From Anaeramoeba ignava (taxonomy: Eukaryota; Metamonada; Anaeramoebidae), in contig JAPDFW010000022.1 of NCBI GenBank assembly GCA_028826165.1, positions 434,001-498,000 of the forward strand: 64,000 bases of DNA. The letters are read 5' to 3'. The notes under the pieces were generated by a model. It ran no database searches and was not told the origin of the DNA. It saw only the letters and a list, made by a program, of their open reading frames with translations. The stretch's first letter is position 1. Each line of letters begins with the position of its first letter. The translations under genes were made by a program, and so were the position numbers. Of this stretch, positions 51,794-62,007 are shown piece by piece.

Positions 51794-52843
51794 ATGGATA
51801 CAAAAAAACCATTCAATTTTACAATAGAAGAACAAAATAAGCACACAACTTCTTTTCTTTTTGATCCTCCAATAATTTTTAAAGATTTTGGAAAAAATCA
51901 AGTTGATTATAATGTTTTGGATGATGAAGATCCTTTTAATATTTTTGATTCTGTAAATCCTTTTGATTTTGATCAATATCCATTTGATTCTGAAAATCCT
52001 TTTAATTTTGATCAATATCCATTTGATTCACCAAATGAAATTGGAATTGATGGTTTGGATTTTAATTCTCATGAACAACCATTTTTGCCAAATAAAAAAG
52101 AATCAATTCAAGATATATTATTTGCAAAAGATGAACAAAAAGAAGAAGAAAATCAAGAAAAAGAAGAAATCCCAAAATTTAATCAAATTAATTCATTTGA
52201 AAAAATTAGTTATTCACAAGCACTTAAAGAAATAACACAAGATCAAGATGAACAAGATGAACAAAATAAAATTGAACAAATTGAAGAAAATCAAATTGAA
52301 CAAAATGAACAAAATAAAGAAAATCAAATTGAAGAAAATAAAATTGAACAAATTGAACAAATTGAAGAAAATAAAATTGAACAAATTGAAAAACCCAAAA
52401 GAAAAAGAAGAGCAAAAAGAAAAAAACAACAATATGAAGATCTTAATCCAAAAAGAGCAAAAAAATTCCAATTAGCAATGAAACAAGCTTCAAAAAAAAC
52501 AAATATTGAAGGAGAAACAGTTGTTCTTAGAAGATTAAAAGAAATTGCGAAAATATTTGGAACAAAATTTTCTTATATTGAAAGAGCTAATAAAGAAATA
52601 TCAATTAACGGAAAATTAACAACTTGGAACAATTTGGGACTTGAAAAAGGGGATAAAATTGTAATTACAGATTCTCTTATTTACAATGAAGGAAAAATTC
52701 GATTTGAAAAAGCAAAAAATCCAAAACCTATTGAAAAATATATTGAAAATGTCCGACATTCCTACTTAAAAGCTTTTAAAAACCACGGATTCCAAAAAGA
52801 TAATAAATATGAACAAGGCAAAATGATTTTTATGCTTTTATAA
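51794..52843 (+). CDS. Paralogue 1 of an unrecognised, probably nuclear, protein family
   Basis: 349 residues, no intron. The N-terminal third is acidic and aromatic (DEDPFNIFDSVNPFDFDQYP, with an NPF(D/N)FDQYPFDS phrase given twice), like a transactivation region. The middle is E/Q/I/N repeats, then a strongly basic stretch (KPKRKRRAKRKK, a likely nuclear signal). The C-terminal 135 residues are the family domain: YEDLNPKRAKKFQLAMKQAS, IEGETVVLRRLKEIAKIFG, NGKLTTWNNLGLEKGDKIVI, IENVRHSY and NHGFQKDN. I recognise no known fold. A nuclear DNA- or chromatin-binding role is inference from the acidic-basic-domain layout alone. Confidence 0.8.
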   Translation: MDTKKPFNFTIEEQNKHTTSFLFDPPIIFKDFGKNQVDYNVLDDEDPFNIFDSVNPFDFDQYPFDSENPFNFDQYPFDSPNEIGIDGLDFNSHEQPFLPNKKESIQDILFAKDEQKEEENQEKEEIPKFNQINSFEKISYSQALKEITQDQDEQDEQNKIEQIEENQIEQNEQNKENQIEENKIEQIEQIEENKIEQIEKPKRKRRAKRKKQQYEDLNPKRAKKFQLAMKQASKKTNIEGETVVLRRLKEIAKIFGTKFSYIERANKEISINGKLTTWNNLGLEKGDKIVITDSLIYNEGKIRFEKAKNPKPIEKYIENVRHSYLKAFKNHGFQKDNKYEQGKMIFMLL

Positions 52844-53359
52844 ACTTTTAAAAAAAGTGGACAATAAGAACAAAAAGAAAAAATTGTTTATTCTTGTTGT
52901 TTTTGTTTATTTTTGTTTTTATTTTTTTTTCCTTTTTTCTTTTTGTTAATAAATTTATCAATAAAAGTTATTTATTTTTATCAAAATTTAAATTAAAAAT
53001 TTTTTATTTCTTTTTTTTCTTTTTTTTTTTTTATTAAAAAAATTAATTAAAAATTAAAATCGGAAAAAAAAATTTAATTAAAATCTTTATTTAAAATCTT
53101 TATTTCAGTTCTTACTTTAAAAAAACAATTTATTTGGATTCAAGTTTTAAGTAAAAACAAAATTCGACAACTTTTTTAATTAAATTAAAAAAATTTAATT
53201 AAAAATTGATCATAAAACGTGTAAAAAATTTTAATTAAAATTCCAAAAGGAAAAAAAAAAAGAAGAAGAAGTATTTTTTCTTCGTTTTTTTTTAATTATA
53301 ATTTTTAAATTCATTTTTAATTTCATTTTTTTTTTTAAAACAAATTTAAAACTCAAAAA
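52844..53359 (+). promoter_or_regulatory. Spacer and upstream region of paralogue 2
   Basis: 516 bp, A/T-rich. It holds TCGACAACTTTTTTAA (about 53162) and AACGTGTAAAA (about 53217, 142 bp before the ATG), which may be degenerate forms of the words before paralogue 1. No gene. Confidence 0.3.
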
Positions 53360-54370
53360 ATGAATTCTGGTATTCCATTTCATTCATTATCCGGTGAGCA
53401 AACTCAATCCACAACTCAAAATATTTTTGCTCCTCCTTCAGTATTTCCAGATATTGAACAGAATAAATTTGATTTTGAAGAAGATTATGATCCATTTAAT
53501 TTATTTGGAATGAGAAATGATTTTACTTTTTCAGAAGATCCAGTTAAATTTGGGAATGAAAAAGATTTTTTTCAATTGGAAGAAATTGAACTCATTCAAC
53601 TTTCTGAAAATGAAGATCAAGAAGAAATTCAAGAAGAAATTCAAGAAGAAATTCAAGAAGAAATTCAAGAAGAAATTCAAGAAGAAAAACAAGAAATTCA
53701 AGAAGAAATTCAAGAAGAAAAACAAGAAATTCAAGAAAAAGAAGAAATTCAAGAAGAAATTCAAGAAGAAATTCAAGAAGAAAAACAAGAAATTCAAGAA
53801 AAAGAAGAAATTCAAGAAGAAATTCAAAAGCCTCAAAGAAGAAGAACAAGAAATAAAAGAAAAAAAATTGAAGAAGAAATTGAAGAAGAAATTGAAGAAG
53901 AAATTGAAGAAAAAACTCAAGAAAAAAGAACAAGAATCAGAAAAAAACAACAATATGAAGATCTTAATCCAGAAAAAGCAAAAAAATTCCAATTAGCAAT
54001 GAAACAAGCTTCAAAAAAAACAAATATTGAAGGAGAAACAGTTGTTCTTAGAAGATTAAAAGAAGTTGGGAAAATATTTGGAACAGAATTTGTTTACATT
54101 AAAAAAGATAATGAAGAAATATCAGTGAATGGAAAATTAACAACTTGGAACAATTTGGGACTTAAAAAAGGGGATAAAATTGTAATTACAGATTCTCTTA
54201 TTTACAATGAAGGAAAAATTCGATTTGAAAAAGCAAAAAATCCAAAACCTATTAAAAAATATATTGAAAATGTCCGACATTCCTACTCAAAAGCTCTTAA
54301 AAATTATGGATTCCAAAAAGATAATAAATATAAACAAGGTGATATGATTTTCAAATTTATCGGAAATTGA
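53360..54370 (+). CDS. Paralogue 2 of the same family
   Basis: 336 residues, no intron. N-terminus aligns with paralogue 1 over F-x-PP-x-x-F-x-D and DPFN(L/I)F. The middle is an EIQEEIQEE array (about residues 88-155), then RRRTRNKRKKIEEEIEEEI and RTRIRKKQQ. The C-terminal domain is nearly the same as in paralogue 1 (KLTTWNNLGLKKGDKIVITD, SLIYNEGKIRFEKAKNPKPI) and ends GDMIFKFIGN. DNA identity with paralogue 1 is very high from about 53950 to 54350, including silent sites, whereas the N-terminal halves have diverged. Confidence 0.8.
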   Translation: MNSGIPFHSLSGEQTQSTTQNIFAPPSVFPDIEQNKFDFEEDYDPFNLFGMRNDFTFSEDPVKFGNEKDFFQLEEIELIQLSENEDQEEIQEEIQEEIQEEIQEEIQEEKQEIQEEIQEEKQEIQEKEEIQEEIQEEIQEEKQEIQEKEEIQEEIQKPQRRRTRNKRKKIEEEIEEEIEEEIEEKTQEKRTRIRKKQQYEDLNPEKAKKFQLAMKQASKKTNIEGETVVLRRLKEVGKIFGTEFVYIKKDNEEISVNGKLTTWNNLGLKKGDKIVITDSLIYNEGKIRFEKAKNPKPIKKYIENVRHSYSKALKNYGFQKDNKYKQGDMIFKFIGN

Positions 54371-54480
54371 TTCAAAATTTATTCAAAATTTCTTTTTCTT
54401 TTTGTTTAACAAATATCCAAAATTAAATTCATTTTTTGTTCCAAAAAATAAAAAAATTTAAATATGTAAAAAAAAGAGAT
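54371..54480. other. 3' flank of paralogue 2
   Basis: Short A/T-rich stretch before the large satellite; nothing recognised. Confidence 0.3.
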
Positions 54481-57400
54481 CATTTTAATTATCTAATTAA
54501 ATTTAATTAAATTAAAGTAAAATTATTAATCAGATCGAATAATAATTTTTAAATAAATTAAATAAAAAATTTAATTAAAAATATTAGTTTAATTAAATTA
54601 AATTTTAAAAGAAATTTAATATAAAAATTGTTAATTAATTAAATTTAAAATTAATTAAAGTAAAATTATTAATAAAATTAATTAATAATTTTTAAATAAA
54701 TTAAATAAAAATTTAATTAAAATTATTAGTTTAATTATATTAAATTTTTAAAGAAATTTAACATAAAAATTGTTAATTAATTAAATTTAAAATTAATTAA
54801 AGTAAAATTATTAATAAAATTAATTAATAATTTTTAAATAAATTAAATAAAAATTTAATTAAAAATATTAGTTTAATTATATTAAATTTTTAAAGAAATT
54901 CAACATAAAAGATGTTATTCAATTAAATTTAAATTGAATTAAAGCAAAATTATTAATTAAAAGTAATTAAAAATTTTAAATAAATTAAATAAAAATTTAA
55001 TTAAAATTATTAGTTTAATTATATTAAATTTTAAAAGAAATTTAATATAAAAATTGTTAATTAATTAAATTTAAAATTAATTAAAGTAAAATTATTAATA
55101 AAATTAATTAAAAATTTTTAAATAAATTAAATAAAAATTTAATTAAAATTATTAGTTTAATTAAATTAAATTTTAAAAGAAATTTAATATAAAAATTGTT
55201 AGTTACTTAAATTTAAAATGAATTAAAGCAAAATTATTAATAAAATTAATTAAAAATTTTTAAATAAATTAAATAAAAATTTAATTAAAAATTATTAGTT
55301 TAATTATATTAAATTTTTAAAGAAATTTAATATAAAAATTGTTAATTAATTAAATTTAAAATGAATTAAAAGCAAAAAATTATTAATAAAATTAATTAAA
55401 AATTTTTAAATAAATTAAATAAAAATTTAATTAAAAATATTAGTTTAATTAAATTAAATTTTTAAAGAAATTCAACATAAAAGATGTTATTTAATTAAAT
55501 TAAAATTAATTAAAGTAAAATTATTAATAAAATTAAATAAAAATTTTTAAATAAATTAAATAAAAATTTAATTAAAAAGATTAGTTTAATTATATTAATT
55601 TTTAAAGAAATTCAATGTAAAAATTGTTAATTAATTAAATTTAAAATTAATTAAAGTAAAATTATTAATAAAATTAATTAAAAATTTTTAAATAAATTAA
55701 ATAAAAATTTAATTAAAATTATTAGTTTAATTAAATTAAATTTTAAAAAGAAATTTAATATAAAAATTGTTAATTAATTAAATTTAAAATTAATTAAAGC
55801 AAAATTATTAATAAAAATTAATTAAAAATTTTTAAATAAATTAAATAAAAATTTAATTAAAAATATTAGTTTAATTATATTAAATTTTTAAAAAGAAATT
55901 TAATATAAAAATTGTTAATTAATTAAATTTAAAATGAATTAAAGCAAAAATTATTAATAAAATTAAATAAAAATTTTTAAATAAATTAAATAAAAATTTA
56001 ATTAAAAATATTAGTTTAATTATATTAAATTTTAAAAGAAATTTAATATAAAAATTGTTAATTAATTAAATTTAAAATTAATTAAAGTAAAATTATTAAT
56101 CAAATTAAATAATAATTTTTAAATAAATTAAATAAAAATTTAATTAAAATTATTAGTTTAATTATATTAAATTTTTAAAGAAATTCAACATAAAAATTGT
56201 TAATTAATTAAATTTAAAATTAATTAAAGTAAAATTATTAATAAAATTAATTAAAAATTTTTAAATAAATTAAATAAAAAATTTAATTAAAAATATTAGT
56301 TTAATTAAATTAAATTTTAAAAGAAATTTAATATAAAAAGATGTTAATTAATTAAATTTAAATTGAATTAAAGTAAAATTATTAATAAAATTAATTAAAA
56401 ACTTTTAAATAAATTAAATAAAAATTTAATTAAAAATATTAATTTAATTAAATTAAATTTTAAAAGAAATTTAATATAAAAGATGTTAATTAATTAAATT
56501 TAAAATTAATTAAAGTAAAATTATTAATAAAATTAATTAATAATTTTTAAATAAATTAAATAAAAATTTAATTAAAATTATTAGTTTAATTAAATTAAGT
56601 TTTTAAAGAAATTTAATATAAAAATTGTTAATTAATTAAATTTAAAATTAATTAAAGTAAAATTATTAATAAAAGTAATTAAAAATTTTTAAATAAATTA
56701 AATAAAAATTTAATTAAAATTATTAGTTTAATTAAATTAAATTTTTAAAGAAATTTAATATAAAAATTGTTAATTAATTAAATTTAAAATTAATTAAAGC
56801 AAAATTATTAATAAAATTAATTAAAAATTTTTAAATAAATTAAATAAAAATTTAATTAAAATTATTAGTTTAATTATATTAAGTTTTTAAAAGAAATTTA
56901 ATATAAAAATTGTTAATTAATTAAATTTAAAATGAATTAAAAGTAAAATTATTAATAAAATTAATTAAAAATTTTTAAATAAATTAAATAAAAATTTAAT
57001 TAAAAATATTAGTTTAATTATATTAAGTTTTTAAAGAAATTTAATATAAAAATTGTTAATCAATTAAATTTAAAATTAATTAAAGTAAAATTATTAATAA
57101 AATTAATTAAAAATTTTAAATAAATTAAATAAAAATTTAATTAAAATTATTAGTTTAATTAAATTAAATTTTAAAAGAAATTCAACATAAAAGATGTTAA
57201 TCAATTAAATTTAAAATTAATTAAAAGTAAAATTATTAATTAAATTAATTAAAAATTTTTAAATAAATTAAATAAAAATTTAATTAAAAATATTAGTTTA
57301 ATTAAATTAAATTTTAAAAGAAATTTAATATAAAAATTGTTAATCAATTAAATTTAAAATTATTTAAAGTAAAATTATTAATTAAAGTAATTAAAAATTT

Positions 57401-59150
57401 TTAAATAAATTAAATAAAAAATTTAATTAAAAATATTAGTTTAATTATATTAAGTTTTTAAAGAAATTTAATATAAAAATTGTTAATTAATTAAATTTAA
57501 AATTAATTAAAGTAAAATTATTAATAAAAATTAATTAAAAATTTTTAAATAAATTAAATAAAAATTTAATTAAAATTATTAGTTTAATTAAATTAAATTT
57601 TAAAAGAAATTTAATATAAAAATTGTTAGTTAATTAAATTTAAAATTAATTAAAGCAAAATTATTAATAAAATTAATTAAAAATTTTTAAATAAATTAAA
57701 TAAAAATTTAATTAAAATTATTAGTTTAATTATATTAAGTTTTTAAAAGAAATTTAATATAAAAATTGTTAACTAATTAAATTTAAAATTAATTAAAGTA
57801 AAATTATTAATAAAATTAATTAAAAATTTTTAAATAAATTAAATAAAAATTTAATTAAAAATATTAGTTTAATTATATTAAGTTTTTAAAGAAATTTAAT
57901 ATAAAATTGTTAATTAATTAAATTTAAAATTAATTAAAGTAAAATTATTAATAAAATTAATTAATAATTTTTAAATAAATTAAATAAAAATTTAATTAAA
58001 AATATTAGTTTAATTATATTAAGTTTTTAAAGAAATTTAATATAAAATTGTTAATTAATTAAATTTAAAATTAATTAAAGTAAAATTATTAATAAAATTA
58101 ATTAATAATTTTTAAATAAATTAAATAAAAATTTAATTAAAATTATTAGTTTAATTAAATTAAATTTTTAAAGAAATTTAACATAAAAATTGTTAATCAA
58201 TTAAATTTAAAATTAATTAAAGTAAAATTATTAATTAAATTAATTAAAAATTTTTAAATAAATTAAATAAAAATTTAATTAAAAATATTAGTTTAATTAA
58301 ATTAAGTTTTTAAAGAAATTTAATATAAAAATTGTTAATCAATTAAATTTAAAAATGAATTAAAGTAAAATTATTAATAAAATTAAATAAAAATTTTTAA
58401 ATAAATTAAATAAAAATTTAATTAAAAAGATCAGTTTAATTAAATTAAATTTTTAAAGAAATTCAACATAAAAATTGTTAATTAATTAAATTTAAAATTA
58501 ATTAAAGTAAAATTATTAATTAAAGTAATTAATAATTTTTAAATAAATTAAATAAAAATTTAATTAAAAAGATCAGTTTAATTAAATTAAATTTTTAAAA
58601 GAAATTCAACATAAAAGTTGTTAATTAATTAAATTTAAAATTAATTAAAGTAAAATTATTAATAAAAGTAATTAAAATTTTTAAATAAATTAAATAAAAA
58701 TTTAATTAAAAGATATTTAATTATATTAAATTTTTAAAGAAATTTAATATAAAAATTGTTAATTACTTAAATTTAAAATGAATTAAAGCAAAATTATTAA
58801 TTAAATTAATTAAAAATTTTTAAATAAATTAAATAAAAATTTAATTAAAAAGATCAGTTTAATTATATTAAGTTTTTAAAGAAATTTAATATAAAAGATG
58901 TTAATCAATTAAATTTAAAATTATTTAAAGTAAAATTATTAATTAAATTAAATAAAAATTTTTAAATAAATTAAATAAAAAATTTAATTAAAAAGATCAG
59001 TTTAATTAAATTAAGTTTTTAAAGAAATTTAATATAAAAATTGTTAATTAATTAAATTTAAAATTAATTAAAGTAAAATTATTAATTAGATCAAATAAAT
59101 TTTTAAATAAAATTAAAAAAGGAAAAAAAAATTTAATTAAAAAATTAAAT
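54480..59150. repeat. Large satellite array, unit about 142 bp, about 32 copies
   Basis: 4.6 kb of head-to-tail units of 141-148 bp. Each unit contains TTAATTAAATTTAAAAT, AAAGTAAAATTATTAATAAA, TTTTTAAATAAATTAAATAA, ATTAGTTTAATTA and AAAGAAATTTAATATAAAAA. Spacing measured at 54629, 54771, 54912, 55055 and 55198 is 141-143. No open frame. Separates paralogues 2 and 3. Confidence 0.92.
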
Positions 59151-59379
59151 AAACTTTTAATTAAAAACGATCATCTCCATTGAATTTAAGTTTTAAAGAA
59201 ATTTAACATAAAGCAATTTTTTCTAGTCCAGTAAAAAAAATATATCATCGACTAATAAAAAATGACGTATTTTTTAATTTTTTTTTAATTTAAATAAAAA
59301 AAAAAATATACACTTGATTTTTTTTTCATTTTTTTTTTGTTTTAATTAATTTTTGTTTTAAAAAAAAAACTAAAATAAA
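59151..59379 (+). promoter_or_regulatory. Upstream region of paralogue 3 with TGACGTAT
   Basis: TGACGTAT at 59263-59270, 117 bp before the ATG, preceded by TCTAGTCCAGTAAA and ATATATCATCGAC. T-rich tract TTTTTTTCATTTTTTTT at about 59321-59338. Confidence 0.4.
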
Positions 59380-60552
59380 ATGAATTCAAAGAACAGAAAT
59401 ATTACTTCCAACAAATCAAATGAACAACCACATTTTTTAAATTTACATTTTCAAACAGATATTGGCGATTTTAATGAAAATCTCAACTATATTATTGGTG
59501 ACTCCAATCATGTAGATAAATTTGAAGATATCGATGCTTTTATTCCTTTTGACAATTTCAGTCAAACAAATATTTTTGGTTATCAAAATACTTTGAGTCC
59601 TCTCCACAATCCAAATCATTTTGACGATTCAAATATATTCAATTATTTTGACGATTCAAATATATTCAATTCTTTTCAAATTTGGGATTCTTCTCACAGT
59701 TTTAATAAATTGGCTCCTTTTGATGGTTTAGATTCTTTGGATTCTTTTAGTAATTTGAGTTTTCTTCAACAAAAAGAAAAAGAAAAAGAAATTGAAGAAA
59801 AAGAAAAAGAAATTGAAAAAGAATTTGAAAAAGAAATTGAAAAAGAAAAAGAAAAAGAAAAAGAAAAAGAAATTGAAAAAGAAATTGAAAAAGAAATTGA
59901 AAAAGAAATTGAAAAAGAAATTGAAAAAGAAATTGAAAAAGAAATTGAAAAAGAAATTGAAAAAGAAATTGAAGAAGTTGAAATTCAAAAACCTCAAAGA
60001 ATAAGAACAAGAAGAAGAACAAGAAATAAAAGAAAAAAAATTGAAGAAGAAATTGAAGAAGAAATTGAAGAAGAAATTGAAGAAGAAATTGAAGAAAAAA
60101 CTAAAGAAAAAAGAACAAGAACAAAAAGAAATCAATACGAAGATCTTAGTCCAGAAAAAACAAAACAATTTGAATCAGCAATAAAACAAGCTTCAAAAAA
60201 AACAAATATTGAAGGAGAAACAGTTGTTCTTAGAAGATTAAAAGAAGTTGGGAAAATATTGGGAACAGAATTTGTTTACATTGAAAAAGATAATGAAGAA
60301 ATATCAGTGAATGGAAAATTAACAACTTGGAACAATTTGGGACTTGAAAAAGGGGATAAAGTTGTAATTACAGATTCTTACATTTACAATGAAGCAAAAT
60401 ATCGATCCAAAAAAGCAAAACACAAAAAGATTCTTGAAACAAGTATTGAAAATGTCAGGCGAGGATTTTTAAGTGGATTTGGAAAGCATGGATTTGAAAA
60501 ATATAACACGCACAAACGTGGAGATATGATTTTCAAATTTATAAAAAATTGA
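59380..60552 (+). CDS. Paralogue 3 of the same family
   Basis: 390 residues, no intron. The N-terminal part (about 1-125) is Asn/Asp/Phe-rich and differs from paralogues 1 and 2, though it keeps duplicated FDDSNIFN phrases. Then come (EIEK)n repeats (about 130-195), basic RRRTRNKRKKIEEE and the shared domain: ASKKTNIEGETVVLRRLKEV, NGKLTTWNNLGLEKGDKVVI, IENVRRGFLSGFGKHGFEKY and a GDMIFKFIKN end. Within the domain some stretches are identical in DNA to paralogue 2, while the end (SKKAKHKKILETS) has diverged. Confidence 0.8.
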   Translation: MNSKNRNITSNKSNEQPHFLNLHFQTDIGDFNENLNYIIGDSNHVDKFEDIDAFIPFDNFSQTNIFGYQNTLSPLHNPNHFDDSNIFNYFDDSNIFNSFQIWDSSHSFNKLAPFDGLDSLDSFSNLSFLQQKEKEKEIEEKEKEIEKEFEKEIEKEKEKEKEKEIEKEIEKEIEKEIEKEIEKEIEKEIEKEIEKEIEEVEIQKPQRIRTRRRTRNKRKKIEEEIEEEIEEEIEEEIEEKTKEKRTRTKRNQYEDLSPEKTKQFESAIKQASKKTNIEGETVVLRRLKEVGKILGTEFVYIEKDNEEISVNGKLTTWNNLGLEKGDKVVITDSYIYNEAKYRSKKAKHKKILETSIENVRRGFLSGFGKHGFEKYNTHKRGDMIFKFIKN

Positions 60553-60752
60553 TTCAAAAACAAAAAAAGCAAAAAAATTTGGATCAACAAAATAATATAA
60601 GAATTGAAAAATATTATTAATTTTGTTGAAATTACTGATTTGTTGGAAAAGAAGAAATTCCCAAAAAGAAAAAAATTTTTTTTGGATTTTTTTTTTCTGT
60701 TGAAATAAAATTTATTAATGAAAAAATTTTCTTTTAATCTTTAAAAACAAAA

Positions 60753-61943
60753 TCATTTGCGACAATAATAAATTCGTTGATCTAACGTTTTGCATTTACG
60801 AGAATTCTTGAGTAATAAGGATTCAAGTGTTTGATTTGGACCAATTATTTGATCTAAAAAAGGTTGGATTTCTTCACCTCCCCATTCTTTTTTAATTGTA
60901 AAAAGCTGTTCGAATCTTTCTTCGACAATGTGAGACAGCTGATCGAGATCTATATAACGAATGGAATTTAAATTTGTGTTGTCAATACTTTCTGTGTCTT
61001 CCATATTTTCATATATTATGAATTTTTTAAGCATGGATAAATTTGGTGAAATCCCAAAAGGAACAATTTCTTCCCATTCATCCATAAATTTATCAACAAC
61101 CCATTTTTTCTGTTTTTGGAAAAGTTGTTTTGCGCGGAATTGACAAATTTTTTCTGAATCCAAACTATAGATATCCTGGTTTTTTGAGACTAAACTCCTT
61201 GGGGTTTTTGACAGACTTTCGAGACCATGCTGAATGATCCTTTCTTCGTATTTAATATTCTCCATCAAATTAAGTGCTTGAACACAATCCGAGTAAAGAA
61301 CATTTTCTAGCGACCAATTGTTCTCCTCGATTGTTGAGAGGATCATATCCAAAAGTTCGTTTTGGAAAGATGTATCGAGGACTTGCCATTTTCCATGAAA
61401 TTCAAACGCATTTAAATCTAATAAATATTTTTCAATTTCTTTTTTACTTGCTTGAATATTATCTAGCAAGTCATCAAACGAGTACATATTTGCATCTGTA
61501 TTTTCTATTCTCTCTCCATTTTTGTTGATTCCTTTATATTTATTTTGATTTAATAATTCTCGGAGTTTGTGCAATTTTGGAGATGTTTGATTCAATTCAA
61601 TATTCGAATTGTGTTTTGAAATGATTTGGATAGAGTCGATATCTAAAATGTGTATATCATTTTGGGATAAGTTTGATTCCTCAACAAGTAATTTGTTGTT
61701 TTCGTTTTTGATTTTATGAGGGATAAGAAAAAGTGAATTTGTTGATTCTGCATTTTTAACTTCAAAAGTTTTATCATTTGAACATAAAACAATATTTTCA
61801 TCTTCATTTCCTTTGAAATAAAGTTTTCCTTGAGTTTTCTGTAAGTTTTCTAAAACATCTTCTGATATTTCAAGAAGTAAATAATCATTTTTTTCATCAA
61901 AATTATCAGAGAAAAAAATATTTAATTTTTCTTTTGAATTCAT
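60753..61943 (-). CDS. Sister chromatid cohesion protein DCC1 (DSCC1-like)
   Basis: DCC1 is a subunit of the Ctf18-RFC clamp loader, which helps load PCNA and establish cohesion at S phase. 396 residues, no intron, close to human DSCC1 (393). N-terminal beta-barrel: LLLEISEDVLENLQKTQGKL, FKGNEDENIVLCSNDKTFEV and NSLFLIPH. The C-terminal winged helices include KWVVDKFMDEWEEIVPFGIS, IRYIDLDQLSHIVEERFEQL, EIQPFLDQIIG and LLKNSRKCKTLDQRIYYCRK, close in order and spacing to DSCC1. A 64-bp gap separates its start from the next divergent gene. Confidence 0.88.
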   Translation of the reverse strand: MNSKEKLNIFFSDNFDEKNDYLLLEISEDVLENLQKTQGKLYFKGNEDENIVLCSNDKTFEVKNAESTNSLFLIPHKIKNENNKLLVEESNLSQNDIHILDIDSIQIISKHNSNIELNQTSPKLHKLRELLNQNKYKGINKNGERIENTDANMYSFDDLLDNIQASKKEIEKYLLDLNAFEFHGKWQVLDTSFQNELLDMILSTIEENNWSLENVLYSDCVQALNLMENIKYEERIIQHGLESLSKTPRSLVSKNQDIYSLDSEKICQFRAKQLFQKQKKWVVDKFMDEWEEIVPFGISPNLSMLKKFIIYENMEDTESIDNTNLNSIRYIDLDQLSHIVEERFEQLFTIKKEWGGEEIQPFLDQIIGPNQTLESLLLKNSRKCKTLDQRIYYCRK

Positions 61944-62007
61944 TTTAAAAAAAAAAATGAAATAAATTTTTTCATTTTTTTCTTTTTTATTTCCTTTTTC
62001 TTTTTTA
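61944..62007. promoter_or_regulatory. 64-bp bidirectional promoter
   Basis: The whole gap between two divergent start codons: A-run, TGAAATAAATTTTTTCATTT, T-rich. CATTTTT-type words face both genes. It is the smallest complete promoter in the window. Confidence 0.45.

Noticed and set aside
53531-53992. Phe-rich minus-strand frames opposite paralogue 2, and the like at 59728-60168
   Set aside because: Mirror of the E/K-rich repeat coding sequence.
54480-59150. CRISPR array or origin of replication
   Set aside because: Units are head-to-tail without unique spacers, and the window is eukaryotic.
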